A DNA stretch of 64,000 nucleotides, taken from Panthera uncia (lineage: Eukaryota > Chordata > Mammalia > Carnivora > Felidae). The stretch is from NCBI RefSeq assembly GCF_023721935.1, contig NC_064818.1, positions 76,027,745-76,091,744 on the forward strand, given 5' to 3'. Shown here piece after piece: positions 1 to 12,774 of the stretch. Positions within the stretch are counted from its first letter, which is position 1. Each line of letters opens with the position of its first letter. The notes beneath the pieces are model-generated. The model had not been told where the DNA came from and did no database searches. It worked only from the letters and a program-made list of their open reading frames with translations. The position numbers and the translations under genes were made by a program.

Positions 1-2036
1 TTGTCCCAGTTGTCTCAATTGTCCCAATTGTCTCCTGTTCCTTCTGAGCAGCAGCCCAGGGCTGAGCACCACTGTTGTGCGGGGACGCGGAGGCCCCACA
101 GGACGCCTTCATTCACTGTTGGGGCTTTGGCCTCTGGGGCACAAATGTGTGTTTGTGACCTGTCAGGCACGCTGGTCCTCGTTTCAGAGCGTGGACGGTA
201 CTGTCTTCCGGCCACACAAAAACGTAGAATCCTGGAGACGTGGAGCTGTCACCTGGAGGTGGCCTCAGGCTAGAGACCCCAAGCTGGGGCTCAGAGGCTT
301 CAGACTTCCCCTTGGCAAAGCAGGGCAGGAGAGGGTCTGGGGTGCTGGGCTCGGGCAGGGAGACAAGACGTGTGGCGCCTGCCTTCTGAGCCGTGGCCCC
401 CACCTCCTGCCTCCCTGGCCCTGACCTGCCCCAACCGCTACTTGGGCTCCTTCCCCCTCTCAGGGACCCAGAGCAGGCCCGGGCCCACCACCATCACCCC
501 ACCTGGGCTTCATGTGGGCCCTGCTTTCACCGGCGCCTTCTCAAGCTGCCAGGAGTCTCTTCACCCAGATGACTTCAGATGCCAAACCTACCGAAGTGCA
601 TTTTCTTTTTCTAAGATGCAATGCTAAAGAAGGAATCTCAACTCATGGAGACCCCTGGATGGCTTTCAAGCTCCCCGAGGCCCATTCCTGGTGAATGTGG
701 GCACGGTAGTTGGGAAACATTTCATGATTGGCAATGGGTGTGGTCCTGAGTCGTGGCAGGATTTTTGTGGTGTCTCATCTGCCACTGTGGCCAATATCTC
801 CCACCAGCGTCACATCACTGAGCACGCAGTTGGGAAGGATGTGCTGTCACCCCTCCCCTCCCCCCCCCGGACAAACAATATCCACCAGATACAATCATAG
901 ATACACCCTGAGGGAGAGATTATAACAGAATGGAGCTAAGTAACAGCGAAATGATGAGTTTGAGCATTCATCACCTTTGCTGTGAATGCAACTGAATGAA
1001 TTCGTGTATTCAGTTCTTACAACTTAGTTTTTCCTAAGGGCTGTGATGAATCGCAGACTTGTGCGATTTCTGAAAATGCATCACACCACAGCTGCCGGCT
1101 GCCCTGGGCTGACCACCTCCTCCCAGTTGGCACGTAGCAAGGCTACCTGTGACTTGGTACCCTGTGTCCCAGCCATCAGAGTAATCGACGGGAAAATCAC
1201 GTCCATCCATGGCCCCTGCAGCGGCTCTGAGCTGAGGCCGTCCCCGCGGGGCTCACGTGGAAACTTCCCCGATCACACCTGTCTGGAAACGCGTCCCCAC
1301 CTGGGGCAGAATCTGTGCTGCTCATTCCAGGGCTCCTTGAACCAGGAACAGGTCTGGGGAGCAGTATCCAGGGAGCCGCTGGGCAGCCTCCCCACTCCGC
1401 CATGAGAATCAGGGTGAAATGGGAAATATCAACCCCGCAGTTGCTGAGATCACAGAAGGACTCCGTTTTCATAAAGGTGGGGAGAGGAGGCAGAGGCCGC
1501 TCTTTACTGGGCTCTTTATCAGAGCAAAACACTGCGGAACAGCCTCCTGGGAGGGACCATCACAGGCACCCAAAGGGAACAAAGTAACAAGTTCCCTAGA
1601 AGCAGAAGGCCCAGGGCACAGCTGTGTCGCCCTCTGGTGTTCCCAGGAGGCATGGCAGGAGCGTGAGCCAGGAGAGGCTGCTGTCTGGGAGGGGCTGGCA
1701 GGCGGGCTGTGTGTGCAGATGGGGGAGGAGACAACTCAGGACAGGGGAGCTTGCCTTGCTGTTCTGGTCACTGGGGCGGAGTGTGGGTGCCAGTCCTTCT
1801 GCTGCGGGTGCAGCTGAGGGGCAGTCAGTGGGCTCTGAGCCAGTCCTGAAGGTGAGGGAGCCCGGAGGAGTGATACCCCCTGGCACAGGGTGACATCTCA
1901 CCGCACCCAGCTGGGCTGTAGATGGGTGTGGGCACCACAATAATCTAGGAAAGCGATGAAATATCATATCCCATCCCTCTCAAACTGTGCTGAAATTGGT
2001 TATGTCCAGATACTACAAAATAAAACTAAAAAGTCT
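1..2036. other. Intergenic, no gene recognised
   Basis: GC-moderate unique sequence. The first 35 bases repeat a TTGTCTCAATTGTCCCA-like motif. Short open frames on both strands show no homology I recognise and no consistent splice sites. Confidence 0.6.
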
Positions 2037-3511
2037 TCAATAATCTTTATCTTTTTTTTGAAATTTTTTATGTATTTTTATTTTTTTATATGAAATTTAT
2101 TGTCAAATTGGTTTCCATACAACACCCAGGGCTCATCCCAACAGGTGCCCTCCTCAACGCCCATCACCCACCCTCCCCTCCCTCCCACCCCCCATCAACC
2201 CTCAGTTTATTCAAAATTTTTAAGAGTCTCTTATAGTTTGGCTCTCTTCCTCTCTTTTTTTTTTTTCTTTCCCTCCCCCTTGGTCTTCTATTAAGTTTCT
2301 CAGGATCCACATAAGAGTGAAAACATATGGTATCTGTCTTTCTCTGCATGACTTATTTCACTTAGCATCACACTCTCCAGTTCCATCCACGTTGCTACAA
2401 AGGGCCATATTTCGTTCTTTCTCATTGCCACATAGTATTCCATTGTATATATAAAACACATCTTCTTTATCCATTCATCAGTTGATGGACATTTAGGCTC
2501 TTTCCATAATTTGGCTATTTTTGAGAGTGCTGCTCTAAACATTGGGGTACAAGTGCCCCTATGCATCAGCACTCCTGTATCCCTTGGGTCAATTCCTAGA
2601 AGTGCTATTGCTGGGTCATAGGGTAGATCTATTTTTAATTTTCTGAGGAACCTCCACACTGTTTTCCAGAGTGGCTGTACCAGTCTGCCTTCCCACCAAC
2701 AGTACAAAAGGGTTCTCATTTCTTCACATCCTCTCCAGCATCTGTAGTCTCCTGATTTGTTCATTTTAGCCACTCTGACTGGCATAAGGTCTTATCTCAG
2801 TGTGGTTTTGATTTGTATTTCCCTGATGAGGAGTGACATTGAGTATCTTTTCATGTGTCTGTTGGCCATCTGGATGTCTTCTTTAGAGAAGTGTCTATTC
2901 ATGTCTTCTAACCATTTCTTCACTGGATTATTTGTTTCTCGGGTGTGGAGTTTGGTGAGTTCTTTATAGATTTTGGATACTAACCCTTTATCTGATATGT
3001 TGTTTGCAAATATCTTCTCACATTCCATCGGTTGCCTTTTAGTTTTGCTTTGCAGTGCAGAAGCTTTTTATCTTCATGAGGTCCCAATAGTTCATTTTTG
3101 CTTTTAATTCCCTTGCCTTTGGAGATGTGTCAAGTAAGAAATTGCTGCGGCTGAGGTCAGAGAGGTCTTTTCCTGCTTTCTCCTCTAGGGTTTTGATGGT
3201 TTCCTGTCTCACATTCAGGTCCTTTATCCATTTTGAGTTTGTTTTTGTGAATGGTGTAAGAAAGTGGTCTCGTTTTATTCTTCTGCATGTTGCTGTCCGG
3301 TTCTCCCAGCACCATTTGTTAAAGAGACTGTCTTTGTTCCATTGGATATTCTTTCCTGCTTTGTCAAAGCCTCTACTACAAAGCTGTAATCATCAAGACA
3401 GCATGGTTTTGGCACAAAAACAGACACATAGACCAATGGAATAGAATAGAGACTCCAGAATTGGACACACAAAAGTATGGCCAACTAATCTTTGTCAATA
3501 ATCTTTATCTT
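2037..3511 (-). mobile_element. LINE-1 3' end with 5' inversion and perfect target-site duplication
   Basis: The minus-strand part at about 2054-3370 carries the carnivore L1 3' UTR and decayed ORF2 C-terminal sequence (for example WMELESVMLSEISHAEKDRY at about 2385, and KKWLEDMNRHFSKEDIQMA). From about 3370 to 3494 the L1 sequence runs in the plus direction, so the 5' end is inverted. The 17-base repeat TCAATAATCTTTATCTT stands at 2037-2053 and 3495-3511. It is a dead, truncated copy. Confidence 0.9.
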
Positions 3512-3526
3512 ATTTAAAGTTTCTTA

Positions 3527-3704
3527 GGGGCGCCTGGGTGGCTCAGTTTACCGTCTGACTTTGGCTCAGGTCATGATCTTGCAGTTTGTGAGTTTGGGCC
3601 CCGCATCAGGCTTTCTGCTGTCAGCACAGAGCCCACTTCAGATCCTCTGTCTCCCTCTGTCTCTACCCCTCCCACCTTCTCAAAAATAAACACTAGCAAA
3701 GAAT
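3527..3704 (+). mobile_element. Felid tRNA-derived SINE (CAN-SINE/SINEC_Fc type)
   Basis: The head GGGGCGCCTGGGTGGCTCAG, the CT-rich body and an AATAAA-rich tail are present. Near-identical AAAGTTTCTTA/AAAGTATCTTA flank it. It is inserted just beside the L1 at 2054-3494. Confidence 0.92.
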
Positions 3705-6700
3705 AAAGTATCTTACAGAAGGTGAAAGGCTCTTCAATTTATTTTATCACCTTGCAATAATACAATTATCATTTCATGTGAGTGACGGGCTAGAACAGTA
3801 CAGGCAGGAAACTGTGCAATCTGATTTTGAGCATAGATGCCACCGTGAGAGAAAACAAAATAGAATGGGATAGATTTTTAGGAAATTGAATCTAGCAGCA
3901 TAAAAAAAATAGTCAACAAAAATAGGATTTATTCAAGAGTGCAAAGATAACTCAAAATCAGAAGACCTATTAAGGGGAACAGAATATCACCATCACAAAA
4001 TATGCCTCTTTGGTATAAGGATTATTTGGAACTGATTACTTTTGAGAAAGCGCAAATGCAGGAGAAGCTGTGAAACGGGGGTTACCCGTCTGTAAGGGTA
4101 CCATATTCGTAAAGGAAATTTCTGTTAGAAAGTGTACCTGTACCAGGAAGGGAGCTACAACCAGAGATCACCTTCATGTTTCACCTGAGAGACTTACCTG
4201 CATCACAAGTTAACCTTTGTTTCTTATATTTTTCTTCCTGTCACTTCCCCTTAAACCGTGACCCCCCCCCCTTCTCTAGAAGCCCCAAACTCCCAGCCCT
4301 TTTTTTTTCTCAAGATAGTATGTAAGTCTCAATCATCTGGCTGTCTTTCAAGTTTCATACCTTTGGGGGGCTCTATAAGTACATACATAATCAAATTTTC
4401 CCCCCTCGTTAATCTGTCCTATGTCAATTTAATTCTTGGAACAACCATACAGCCCAGAAGGGAAAAAAGGGATACCCTCCCTCCCGCACACTATGGGCAC
4501 AGCCAACCAGGACGCAGGGGCAATGTGGACAACATGTTTGTCCCGCTTTTTTTCCTTCAGCTACTGGAGGAATCAGGTTCTAAGGTTATAATGTTTACCT
4601 TTGGATGGTTATGAACCCGGTACTCATTAGGATGAAAATAAAATCGGTCAACATTTTCTCCCCCCAGAGTATAAGCCCTTCAATGCCACCATGGTTTTGA
4701 AACCCGAAATGCTTTATAAATCATGTAAAGGTTTCTGTGTGTTTCAGGTTTCAATGGAAAACATTCCCCTCTAAGCAGAAAAGAATGTCCTCTACACTCT
4801 TTTTCCAAATGACCGGGACACCCCTGACATGGGAGAATGAGTTGAGTCGTCAGAAGCTGTGATTGAACGCATTTCAAGACAATGGCCGGCCTTAGATGCT
4901 AAAAGCTATCCGCCTTGCCAGAAAGAGCGTTTGCCAAATGGGGAGTGATGAGTCTAACTGGCAGGGAGTGAACATCCAGTGATGCTTGGGGGTACTTTTG
5001 TGGACTTTACATCATCTGTGCTTACTCACTCAGGTGGCAATTACCACAGAATACAACAGAAAAAGAGACGTGCAAGCGGGTAATTAATCTATATAGGAAT
5101 TTAGATAATGTCCCTGAAAATGAAGTTTTCCGAATGTTCTGGATTTTTTTCATATAAAGAATTCTGAGTGTGTACCAAAGATGAGTGATAATTGTTCAAA
5201 CAGAGAGTGAGGTTCTTTTTTTTCAGGGTGGATGTGAAATTGTAGCCGGAAGTAGCAATATATGGGCCATTGTTCTAGTGAGGGTCACAGTTTCCATGAT
5301 GCAATTTTTCAAAGTCTAGCCAATAAAGTTTAAGGTTACATAAGTCAGTAAGAATCTTTTTTTATGTAAACCTTGAGGATGGGTGTTTTCCGAGCGTTAT
5401 ATTTAGTATACTTGGTATTCTTGGTATTTATCAGGTTCTATGCCCTGACTGCCTTTGGAAATGGACAAAACACTAAGGGAAAGTGACCGCCATGCATGTG
5501 GTAAGCAGGGAAACTTCTCCAACTTTCTTAGGATACCTGCGTGGTCCAAAAATTAAACTGACAAAGACAGGCTAATAGGAGAAAAGGAGTCAAATTTTGC
5601 TAAGTTGTTACATGTACATGGGAACCTTCCCAAGAGAACAAAGACCCGAAGTTACCAGAAGTTACCAGAGCAGGAAGTTTTTACACTTTTTAGACAAACA
5701 GTAGATTTGTGAAGATCTGACAAGACAAAGGGGTTTGTCGGGGTGGGGGGGGGGGGAGTAGTAAAGGGTGAAGAAGTAACTAGGAAGATAAGGATGATCT
5801 TAATGTGTTTCATTTGTATAGATACCTTGGCCCCAAGTTTCTTACCTCTGGTGATAAGGATACTTCCTTCCTTCTGGCACAGGGGAGGTCCCTTTCACAT
5901 GGGAGTTTTATGACCAGTTTCAGAGAGGAAGGGCAAGGAAAAACATCATCAGGTGTTCTGGGTGAACTTCCTGAGTGGCCCACACAGCAACAGATGTAAA
6001 AATTGTCTAAACATGAGCCACGGTGGCATTTCCCTGAAGTTTATATCAAGTTGTCCTGCTGTAACTGGAGTGTCTTCAGGAAAAGAGCAGTTTTCGTGCT
6101 GAATGATTCCACGTCAGGAGGATGGGAGAATAATTGGAAACATTAATTTGGGGAGTTGTAGCCAGATATCCGAAGAGGCTAAAAGGATTCAGGGTTGAGT
6201 CCAGTTTACAGGTAGATAACAAAACCTCAAAGCCAATGAACAAGGCAGAATCTGCCACCCATATGGGCGTGCTATAGTTTTCTAGTAAGATACAATCATC
6301 CCTCTAGTGTTACCCCCATGTCTCTCAGAGATAATCAAAACAAGGTTTGCAATATAAGTCTAGTCTCATTGAATATGGGCTGATTACTTATGTAAATGCA
6401 GCAAGAATAGTGGGGACCGTATTTGTTCTTTTTAATCTGCTTTGCTAGAACTTTTCATGAAATTAGATTTTTTTAATGCCTCTCAAGGCTAAGAAGCTAA
6501 GCCAAGGACTCATGATCAGATTTTGCATATGATACCTATAGATTTGGATCAGTTCCACTCTTCTTGAGGTCCCCAAGATATCCTGGGTTTCCTGGGCCTC
6601 CCAGGAAGTGACCTTCCTTAGTCAGATGGCCAGGCTTCCAGGAACACTGTAAACAAGGTACCAGCCCAGTTTTTTTTTTTTAAGGGGCTTTTTTGGCTCC

Positions 6701-7035
6701 GTAAAGTCAACCTTAGTTTTTAAAGTTGTCTGGTCACATCTGATTCATGTCAAAAATGGCATTCCGTCAAAGCCTTGGTAACATACCAATGTTTCAAATT
6801 GTGTCCTGTTATAAGGAGATAAATCGGGTTCTTACTGAACTTCTGCAAATAACTATATTGCCATGAAAATAAGAATATTTAGTAAGAATTCCCAAATTCT
6901 GGAGGGAAAAAAAGTAATTGTTTCATTTTCGTTCACAAAGATAGACTTTACCAAATTGCTACAAGTCATAAAGAACTTAAGAGAAAAACATGTCTTCTTA
7001 AATCTGGAAAATCAAAACATTAAGAAACTAGTGAT
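3705..7035. other. Intergenic, no gene recognised
   Basis: AT-rich unique or anciently repeated sequence. A 13-G run sits near 5745. Nothing coding is supported. Confidence 0.6.
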
Positions 7036-7239
7036 ATTTTTTTAAGGTTTATTTATTTTTGAGAGAGGGAGAGAGAGAGAGTGAGCAGGGGAGGGGCAGA
7101 GAGAGAGGGAGACACAGAATCCAAAGCAGGCTCCACGCTGACAGCAGTGAGCCCAACACAGGGCTCAAACTCATGAACTGTGAGATCATGACCTGAGTCA
7201 AGTCGGACGCTCAACTGGCTGAACCACCCAGGTAGCCCA
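7036..7239 (-). mobile_element. Felid SINE, minus
   Basis: Reverse copy with T-rich end, GAGA tract and GGCTGAACCACCCAGG head. AAACTAGTGAT is duplicated on both sides (7025-7035, 7240-7250). Confidence 0.92.
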
Positions 7240-9829
7240 AAACTAGTGATGTTTTAAAGCAAAAGTCATAATCACCCTCAGGAGTTTATTCAGCCCCACG
7301 CAATTAATTCTTGTTGATTTTGGTCTTTTGTTAGTGGTTTTATGAACCCAGGTTTTTCACTAGAATTCTGGAATTTCTCACCCAGATCAGTGGTATGATC
7401 TTAAAGTTATCAGAAACCTCTCCTTGTCATGTTCCTTCCACGAATCTTTTGGAAAATGGAGCTTTTTTGCAAAAGCACCAGAGTAAAAGAATAATGGTCT
7501 GTAAAACACAAAAGCCTCAAAAATGGCCATGGTTAAAGATCCGATGAGAGTTCATCACAATGCAACAGACAAGGAGATTTCATTATTTCTGTGACACACA
7601 ACATTTTAAGTTAACAACTAGAATTAATGACTGATAACATTGTGCTAGGACAGATGTCAAGGGATGTCATACAGTTTCTAGAAAACTTATATTAACAATT
7701 TGTACCCATCCCAATATAACCTAAAGGGGTCAGACATCACTTCTTATCAGACAATGTTTCCATGTAATTTAACATGTCAAATAAGCCTAATTACTTTCAT
7801 ATCTTTCTTTTTATAAGGAGAGAGAACAAATGCTTTGGAGTTTTTCCAGGAGCCCTCTAGAAAAGTCCAAGTTAGTTCAAGGTCAAAAAGACTTCCCCGG
7901 CAAGGAACAAGGAAATCGGCTTAGTTCATCAGATATTCTGCTTTTGGGGGACACTGTGCTGAAAGATCGTTATAACTATCTTTTTCTACTTCCTCCTCAC
8001 CAGTGGGTGTTGGGGTGGGGAAGCTTAGGGTGGACGACTTCATCTTGTTGATGAAGCCCAGATATATGAGGCACTTGGTGACCTTTGTCTCTGTGGAGGT
8101 GATGTTTAGGCTGAGACAAGGAATAGTGTAGGGAGCAAGATGGAGTCACTCATGTCAAGCAGTGATGTAAAAAGCCAAAGAGCAGTAACTGAGACTAGGT
8201 ATCGCTAAAACCAGAGTGTACTCGAGGTACAAGAACTGATAATCAGCAAGGCCAAGAGAACCGGAAAGAACCCGGAACTAATGATCAGTAGAACCAGAAG
8301 AGGTCTCTGAAGGATGAAGCTTTTCAAAGGCAGGGCTTTTAGGGACACCCGGGTGGCTCAGTCAGGTAAGCATCCGACTCTTGATTCCGGCTCAGGTCAT
8401 GATCTTATGGATCGTGGCTCCGAGCCCCGCTCCGGGCTCCATGCTGACAATGCAGAGCCTGCTTGGGATTCTCTCTCTCTCTCCTTCTCTGTCTGCCCCT
8501 CACCTGCTCGTGCATGCTCTCTCTCAAAATGAATGAACATAATGAATTATTATTATTAATTAATAATTAATTAATTTTAAAAAGGGAGGACTTTGGCAGG
8601 AAACTGTCAGACTCCCCAGACCTTGACTCCACGTCTGACCGCATAAGAAGGGCAACTGCCCCCGAGGTTTCTGCCCGACTGCTGTCTGAACACTGGGATC
8701 TTCCACTGCTTGAACGTAAGAAGCAGAGAATGCCAAGGGCTGGCCAGGACCAGACTAAGTCCACAGACCAACGACGTGCTCACGGACACGTTACCTTCCT
8801 CCCTTGTTGTTTATGGCCTGATTGATGTATGACTTGTTTTGTCTCGTGTGACGTGTACGAAGCCAAGTTAAATGCCTCGCGGAACGTCATTGAGGTTGGA
8901 ATGTTAACAACCTTGCTTTATGACTGAATAAAGCTGACATCGTGAAAAGACACAGCTGGTGTGTGCACCTTGCTCACGTGATTTCGACACCCTGAATCGT
9001 GAGCCACAGCATCTACCTACACAATGCTTCAAGTGAAGTAGGTTAAGTTGGCCCCTGTGACCAACAGAGTTATCCTGGAAACTGGGAGAGAGAGAAGCCC
9101 CCTTCCTGCCCATGGCTCAGCCTCTGCGGAGAGGGCAGCAGGGTTCTGAAGGAGCTGAAGTGAGAACCCCATGCCCAACCCCAGAAGAGGGAGCCAGAGA
9201 GAAATCTGGCCTTGTCCCAGGAATGTGCGGGCCATGGGCGCAGGTTCGGCATCTTTCCAACTGTGCGCAGATTGCTGAGGACAGAGTGTAATTCACTGAA
9301 AGACCTTTCTGTGCTTCAGATGCAGATATGAAATGAGTGTGTTCTGTTTCTCAGGTGCCAAACGTGCTGCCCCGGGTGCTGCCTCCTGGATCTGCCACCT
9401 CGGGGGCACAGGCAGGGCCTTAATGGGAGCAGCAAGAGCTGACCTCAGGGACCCTGGACCCACCTGCAGACATGCCCAGAGGACTGTGCACACGGCATCC
9501 GTGCGTGCCCCGTGCCTGCACTTGGCTTGAGAAGGAAGGTGGAAGTCCCCTGGCTAGATTCAAGAGCAGGGCGGCCAGGAGCAGGTGGGCTTTACCTTCA
9601 TAGGTAGGAGCTGCTTACCTAAGCAAGAAGTGGGAAGCATGGAACCGACCTCTAGACTTTCTGGCTGGGCAACCTTCTCCTTAAGTAACATTCTTTTCCC
9701 CATCTGGGCTATAGGTTGGTCCCAGCTCCAGGGACTCAGTGGTGGAGTGATTGCAATCATGGTCCCGGCCATACCTGCTTCCCTGTGTTCGTGCCCTTTG
9801 CAGTATGACCCTCCTCCTCTTCCTATCCA
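7240..9829. other. Intergenic; possible old LTR piece
   Basis: No gene seen. The stretch from about 8100 to 9000 around the SINE, with GACTGAATAAAGCTGACATC near 8921, looks faintly like an LTR (poly(A) signal, GC-rich part), but no paired copy or clear ends were found. Confidence 0.35.
8342..8586 (+). mobile_element. Felid SINE, plus
   Basis: The head GGGACACCCGGGTGGCTCAG is followed by the SINE body and an AT-rich tail grown into ATT/TTAA repeats. Confidence 0.88.
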
Positions 9830-10215
9830 GAGATGAAGTCCACTTGCCCACCCTCGTATCTTGCTGTGGCCAACAGAATGTGACAAAGGGACGGTGTGCC
9901 AGTTCTGAGTCTTGGCTTTCAGGGGCTTTGCAAACATCCACTTACTCTCCTGGATCCTGCAGTGGCCCTGTGAACGGGCCTGGGCCAGCCTGCTGCGGCA
10001 AGGAAGTATGTGGCTCAGTCACTTCCACTGACCCAGCTGATAGCTGTCAACCCTCAGGAGAGTCACCTAACTGACCCATGGTTGACTGTGGACACATGAG
10101 GAACCCAACTGAGCCCAGCCTAAATTGCTGACCCACAGGATTTCAAGCTACATTAACGATTGCTGTTTTAAGCCACTGGATTTGAGGGTGATTTGTTTCA
10201 CAGGAGTGGGCAACT
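9830..10215 (+). mobile_element. Ancient MaLR-type LTR-like repeat
   Basis: The pattern TTGCTGTGGCCAACAGAATG ... CTGAGCCCAGCCTAAATTGC ... TGTTTTAAGCCACTGGATTT resembles old mammalian LTR consensus sequences. The family name is uncertain. Confidence 0.5.
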
Positions 10216-10446
10216 GACATAGGACCCCTGGAAATAAGGCAAAGCGGAGGGGCCTGCATGCTGGAAAGGCCTGGGCTGTGGGATGATGGTGCCAGCTGAG
10301 AGCCAAGAGCGAAGAGATGCCTGAAACCAGGAAGCCTCTGCTGTCAGGTGTTACCCTGAGAAGCCTGGAGACCCCAGGACCCTGGGGGCAGAGCTGCAAG
10401 AGTGAAAAGGACCAGGGTCTTTGGTTACTATGGCAATAAGTAAGAC

Positions 10447-10452
10447 TTTAAT
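10447..10452 (-). promoter_or_regulatory. C10orf120: Candidate poly(A) signal ATTAAA of C10orf120
   Basis: Minus-strand ATTAAA begins one base after the TAG stop codon at 10456-10454. If used, the 3' UTR would be only a few tens of bases. No AATAAA was noticed in the next stretch. Actual use is an inference. Confidence 0.4.
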
Positions 10453-10453
10453 A

Positions 10454-11197
10454 CTAAAGAGCTTTGTGCGCGTACCCTTTCCAGATGCTGTCTTCCCCCA
10501 GGAGGCTGGCCTTTGTCATATCAGCGGGGTGGACCCCCCGGGAAATAAAATCCTGACTCATCAGCATTAGGTCACCAGGGAACTCAGCTAAGCGGAAAAG
10601 ATTTCGGTTGGTTAGGCCAGTGATGGACCGTTCCGCTTTCTTGGTGGGGAAGAACGGTTTCTGATCATTTGGATGGCATGTGAGACGTTGTTTCGGTTCT
10701 TCTGACTTGAAGATGACGTTCATTTTTATTTCTCGTCTGCTTGTGGCTTTGTTCTCTGCCTCGCCTCTCTCCTCTTGCTTGGCAGAGTCGTAGAAAGCCA
10801 CGACCTCGCTGTCCTCGTCTTCCCTGGTCTTGTCTTTTGCCTTTGGGCCCAGGCCCCCTCCAGACAGAAATGAAGAGCCCCTGAGCCTCTCGATGTAGGG
10901 CAACAGCTGCTTATTCCGTAGGGCTCGAGCAAGCTGCATCCGTTCTACGTGCCTGACGACAGTGAGCTTCTCGCGCTGGGGCATTCTGAACTCCTCTGGG
11001 GGCACGATCACCTTGGCTGTCCATAGTTTTTCCCGGGGCCTGCAGGTGGCACAGGGACGGGGATGCTGTGTTTCGAACTTCAGCGCCCGCTTGTAGTCCG
11101 GAGACAGCGACTGGAGCTCCTTGAGCATTTCCCACTCCTCCTCTTGCTTGTGGGTCAGAAATCTCCTTGCCGCCGCGGTGTGGACACCACCCAGCCG
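10454..11197 (-). CDS. C10orf120: C10orf120 terminal coding exon
   Basis: Codes for 247 residues, beginning RLGGVHTAAARRFLTHKQEE and ending WKGYAHKAL, then TAG. The acceptor TTCACGTTGTCAG has a weak pyrimidine tract, but the phase and the homology across the junction (EKEIL/RLGG) agree. A charged stretch around KAKDKTREDEDSEV is followed by basic and acidic low-complexity sequence. No known domain is visible. Confidence 0.9.
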   Translation of the reverse strand, partial: RLGGVHTAAARRFLTHKQEEEWEMLKELQSLSPDYKRALKFETQHPRPCATCRPREKLWTAKVIVPPEEFRMPQREKLTVVRHVERMQLARALRNKQLLPYIERLRGSSFLSGGGLGPKAKDKTREDEDSEVVAFYDSAKQEERGEAENKATSRREIKMNVIFKSEEPKQRLTCHPNDQKPFFPTKKAERSITGLTNRNLFRLAEFPGDLMLMSQDFISRGVHPADMTKASLLGEDSIWKGYAHKAL

Positions 11198-12042
11198 CTG
11201 ACAACGTGAAGGGGACTATCAAAAATCTCAACGGGGCAGCAGCAGGGGGTGCCCCCAGAAAGAATCGCCTGGTGGCCCCTGTCCCCACCTGCCGCTGAGG
11301 GTCTGGGCCCCTCTGCGGTGGGAGCTTTGGGGTCGGACAGGCCGGAGTTCAAATCCTGACTCTCCTTACCTACAAGCCAGCAGGCCTCACAGTGCTATTC
11401 CTAATCAGAACTTTGAAACAAGATAGTATTTGCAGTGCAAGTGTGGGAAGCCTCGAGCGGACTCGAGGCCGCTGGGAACCTTGTATGTCCATTGCTGGTG
11501 CGTTTTGAACCTCTGGCTCCACCCCTCCCAGCCTGGCTGCCTGGCTCCAGCGGGGCCTCCCTGCGAATCAGCTTCAGGACACTTACTAGGATCTCTTTTT
11601 CCAAGGGGGAGTATTTTCCGAGGGCGATGCGTGGATCTGATTTGTAGGATTTGGTCCATATCCTGAAAGGCAAAGAGTCAGGTGTAGGAGAACCCCCTTC
11701 CTGGGGTTCACTACTTTTAGTTTTGGGGTGGGAAGCGTCACAAAGGGCGGCCCTGCCTTAGACAGGCGAGGGTCACGGTGACCGGGGTGGGGTCCTCCCC
11801 TTGGCTCGTTCTGGGAGGGGTGGGAAGGACAGGACCCGAAGCCCAGGCTCCGCTCACCCCAACGGCGAAGTAGGACTCAGACCCCGCTGACAGCACAGGG
11901 GGGCTTTATCCCAAAAGGAATCGCTTGTGTTATACATTCTGACTGGTGCTCCACGCATCCTCCACCTGCCCTCTGCAGCCTTCCTTTCTTGGGGCCTCTG
12001 TTTCCCAGTCTTCTGGAAGCCATTCTCCCATTCCCTGATCAT
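10454..12042 (-). CDS. C10orf120: C10orf120 orthologue, complete three-exon gene
   Basis: Three minus-strand exons join in frame: 12042-11858 (185 nt), 11662-11587 (76 nt) and 11197-10454 (744 nt with stop). They give 334 residues; I recall the human protein as about 335. The start MIREWENGFQK, the middle IWTKSYKSDPRIALGKYSP and the block LWTAKVIVPPEEF / ERMQLARALRNKQLLPYIER match what I remember of human C10orf120. Both introns have GT..AG ends: donors GTGAGC and GTAAGT, acceptors TTTCAG and TTGTCAG. No signal peptide, membrane segment or known catalytic motif is visible. The C-terminal half is charged and probably disordered. Function is unknown; I recall testis-biased expression in human but cannot show it here. 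It lies about 23 kb from the DMBT1-like gene, in the opposite orientation. The reading frame is intact, with no frameshift or premature stop. Identity is confident; function is not assigned. Confidence 0.9.
11587..11662 (-). CDS. C10orf120: C10orf120 coding exon 2
   Basis: A 76-nt exon coding for IWTKSYKSDPRIALGKYSPLEKEIL. The acceptor is TGCCTTTCAG|GATATGG and the donor CCTA|GTAAGT. The first G completes the split glycine codon from exon 1; the exon ends in phase 0. Confidence 0.88.
11858..12042 (-). CDS. C10orf120: C10orf120 coding exon 1
   Basis: Starts with ATG at 12042 and codes for 61 residues plus two bases, from MIREWENGFQK to SPTSPL. The donor is TTGGG|GTGAGC, so the exon ends in phase 2. 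An in-frame TGA lies just inside the intron, which is why the open frame stops there. The ATG choice rests on the remembered match of MIREW to the human N terminus. Confidence 0.88.
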
Positions 12043-12774
12043 ACTCTGGCAATACGCGAGGATGGGAGGTGTCAGTGCCTGGAGTTTCTTTCTAGAACAG
12101 TTTAGCGGGAACCCAAGAGATAGTTACGAACTCTTCCTGCATCATAACTGGCCTACTTGGGGCCTATTGTGAGGTCTGAGTTTAGGTATCAGGTGAAGCC
12201 CTGGGGTGAAATGGACACACACGACCATGTGCCTGGAGGGGTGGAATCCAGGGGACCAGAGTGGGCAGAGCACGTGGCGGGGGGACATTCTAACCACGTC
12301 GCTGCTGCTTACAAGCCCACAAAGACTGCTCAGTGCCTTCAGGGTGAAGACTCAGCCTCTCTCAGGTCCTTGCTTGCCTCTGCAATCTTAATTCCTCAAG
12401 CTCCATCAAAGCGCTCGATCCGTGGCTCTTGGAATGAGCTTCTCAGCTATGTTCATGCCCCCCCACCCCGCCGCCCCTCTCCCCCGTATCTCAGACAGCT
12501 CTCTCCTCCCTTGGCAAGTTGCTTTCAGGGCCTGGCTCACCTGTGCCTCCCCTGAAGATTTCCTTGCGGGATAAATCACTCCTTTGTCCGCGTTCTCACG
12601 GTCCCGGTGCCATGCTCCAGCACGTTATCACAAATTGACTTGGTTGTCCACTAAGCCTGTCTCTCCCTCTGCTCAAAAGGAAGTCCCAGAGGCATCTTAT
12701 TCGTGTGTTGCTGTTGTTTAGCACGGGGCCTCGTGTAGAGCAGACGCTCGGCTTGCCGACTCAGTAAGAAATCC

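Noticed and set aside
2300..3028. 161- and 78-codon minus-strand frames
   Set aside because: They are pieces of LINE-1 ORF2 in a dead insertion, not a host gene.
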